Part shown: positions 63,284-64,000 of the stretch, piece by piece
Position numbering within the stretch: the stretch's first letter is position 1
How the letters are laid out: every line of letters begins with the position of its first letter
Source: Mesobacillus boroniphilus
Lineage (GTDB): Bacteria; Bacillota; Bacilli; Bacillales; Cytobacillaceae
NCBI RefSeq assembly: GCF_018424685.1
Contig: NZ_QTKX01000002.1
Location: 865,620-929,619 of the forward strand
Reading direction: 5' to 3'
DNA: 64,000 nucleotides
The notes under the pieces: generated by a model
Told to the model about the DNA's origin: nothing
Database searches by the model: none
Seen by the model: the letters and a program-made list of their open reading frames with translations, nothing else
Translations under genes and position numbers: made by a program

Positions 63284-63317
63284 AAAAAATCCCCTTCTAA
63301 AAGAGGGGATTTTTTTA
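63284..63317. terminator. Terminator between the GNAT gene and the minus-strand small gene
   Basis: AAAAAATCCCCT and AGGGGATTTTTT pair around TCTAAAAG-type loop; works on both strands. Confidence 0.88.
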
Positions 63318-63491
63318 AATGAATAGGTAAGTGAACCTCGAAAACAATAATGCGCAGACAGTGGATAAAATGAAAGTACCTCCGTGAACCTTTCCTTCAG
63401 CGTTAGCGATATTAATGGCTTCAATGTAAGCAATGCTAAATAATAGTATTGCCATGATTAGTGATAGATAAAGTGCAATTGATTGCAGCAA
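63315..63491 (-). CDS. 58-residue small membrane protein
   Basis: TTG start preceded by GAGGTGATCC at good spacing. It encodes MLQSIALYLSLIMAILLFSI, a helix, then AYIEAINIANAEGKVHGG, then a second helix ending SRFTYLFI. The two-helix layout and the ribosome site argue for a real gene, though it is short and the start is not ATG. The stop touches the convergent terminator. Function unknown. Confidence 0.55.
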   Translation of the reverse strand: MLQSIALYLSLIMAILLFSIAYIEAINIANAEGKVHGGTFILSTVCALLFSRFTYLFI

Positions 63492-63633
63492 ATAGGATCA
63501 CCTCAGTAAATTAGTTTGTCCAAAGCATTATATGAGCACATGCAAGAAATTATTAATAAAAGCATTTAATAAGAAGAAACTCGGAGAACCTAAAAAGAAT
63601 TCTCTTATTGTGAAAAATTCTTTTAAAATTATA
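63492..63633. other. Region between the small gene and the rRNA promoters
   Basis: AT-rich; part of the rRNA upstream (UP-like) A/T tract lies at the right end. Confidence 0.4.
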
Positions 63634-63662
63634 TTGCAAACATATTTTATCCGTGGTATATT
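63634..63662 (+). promoter_or_regulatory. rrn promoter P1
   Basis: TTGCAA, 17-bp spacer, TATATT. First of two tandem promoters, with an A/T-rich upstream tract. Confidence 0.7.
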
Positions 63663-63740
63663 TAATCTCGCTTCAGAAAAACAACGTTGAATTGAAAAAA
63701 CAAACATCAGTTTTCACGAAAAAGAAAAACAAAAACGATG

Positions 63741-63769
63741 TTGACAATAACAAATCAGCGTGTTATATT
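63741..63769 (+). promoter_or_regulatory. rrn promoter P2
   Basis: TTGACA, 17-bp spacer, TATATT, about 146 nt before the 16S start. A strong SigA match. Confidence 0.85.
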
Positions 63770-63803
63770 AATAAAGTCGCTTCTGGGCGACGAACTGAAC
63801 AAC

Positions 63804-63820
63804 TTGCTCTTTGAAAACTA
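63804..63820 (+). promoter_or_regulatory. rrn leader boxA-type antitermination site
   Basis: TTGCTCTTTGAAAACTA matches the boxA leader element that recruits Nus factors to Bacillus rRNA operons. Confidence 0.75.
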
Positions 63821-63850
63821 AACAAACAAGCGTCAACAAACAATAAATTA

Positions 63851-63878
63851 TCATGACTTCTATTATAGAAGATCATGA
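63851..63878 (+). promoter_or_regulatory. 16S leader processing hairpin
   Basis: TCATGACTTCTAT pairs with ATAGAAGATCATGA (one bulged A). Its place before the 16S start suits a maturation stem, presumably completed by downstream sequence. Confidence 0.55.
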
Positions 63879-63914
63879 GCCAACGTTTTAACTTTATGAG
63901 CTAACTCATAACTC

Positions 63915-64000
63915 TTTCTTGGAGAGTTTGATCCTGGCTCAGGACGAACGCTGGCGGCGTGCCTAATACATGCAAGTCGAGCGGATCTTCATTAGCTTGC
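63915..64000 (+). rRNA. rrs: 16S ribosomal RNA, 5' end (partial)
   Basis: Begins a few bases before GGAGAGTTTGATCCTGGCTC, with GGACGAACGCTGGCGGCGTG and CATGCAAGTCGAGCGGA following. The exact mature 5' end is set by analogy to B. subtilis and may be off by a few bases. The gene runs out of the window inside variable region V1. Confidence 0.98.

Overview
The window is chromosomal DNA from an endospore-forming member of the Bacillaceae. The evidence is SD-rich gene starts, a CotF-type spore coat protein, a Geobacillus-type cytochrome bd operon with a CydS peptide, CcpA-type cre sites and the start of a Bacillus-like 16S rRNA gene. A Mesobacillus-like bacterium is plausible, but the genus cannot be fixed from this window.

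Layout. 1-6.5 kb: the distal part of a Flp/Tad pilus operon (prepilin peptidase end, TadE, TadG-like, CpaB, CpaE, CpaF, TadB, TadC). 6.5-12 kb: an unknown minus-strand gene, a 52-bp hairpin repeat array, then a glycosyltransferase/HipA-like kinase pair and UDP-glucose genes (gtaB, ugd). 12-16.5 kb: a composite interspersed repeat, a PAP2 phosphatase and cydA-cydB-cydS. 17-23 kb: a CitST-type two-component system with a tripartite tricarboxylate transporter (tctCBA) behind a perfect cre site. 23-32 kb: lipoproteins, a coat protein, a cystine ABC transporter (tcyABC), a thioredoxin-fold lipoprotein with an in-frame UGA at its active-site cysteine, lrgAB, brnQ and small ORFs. 33-52 kb: a beta-1,3-glucan uptake and breakdown locus: Lpl-type ABC permeases and binding protein, YesMN-type regulators, an intracellular GH16, GH1, a probable GH161 phosphorylase, GH30 and a large secreted GH16. 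A 27-unit, 1.4-kb hairpin array interrupts it. 52-60 kb: a MATE pump, two aldo-keto reductases, and an ABC transporter whose permease and binding domain are fused (EgtU-like). 58.9-64 kb: a tRNA-Ala gene with a detached copy of its 3' end 1.8 kb away, MgtC, DMT and GNAT genes, and the promoter, leader and 5' end of an rRNA operon.

Most unusual points: (1) a candidate selenoprotein at 27860-28372. UGA sits at the first position of a UxxC motif in a peroxiredoxin/thioredoxin-like lipoprotein, the frame stays open afterwards, and a hairpin with G in its loop lies 19 nt downstream, as expected for a bacterial SECIS element. (2) Two distant arrays (7.4 kb and 40.7-42.1 kb) with different sequences but the same 52-bp period and the same TTGTCCG-N15-CGGACA geometry, so they appear to be one family of hairpin repeats. 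(3) A tRNA-Ala 3' fragment in direct orientation with the intact tRNA, the geometry left by tRNA-targeted integration. No integrase, transposase, CRISPR array or phage module was seen.
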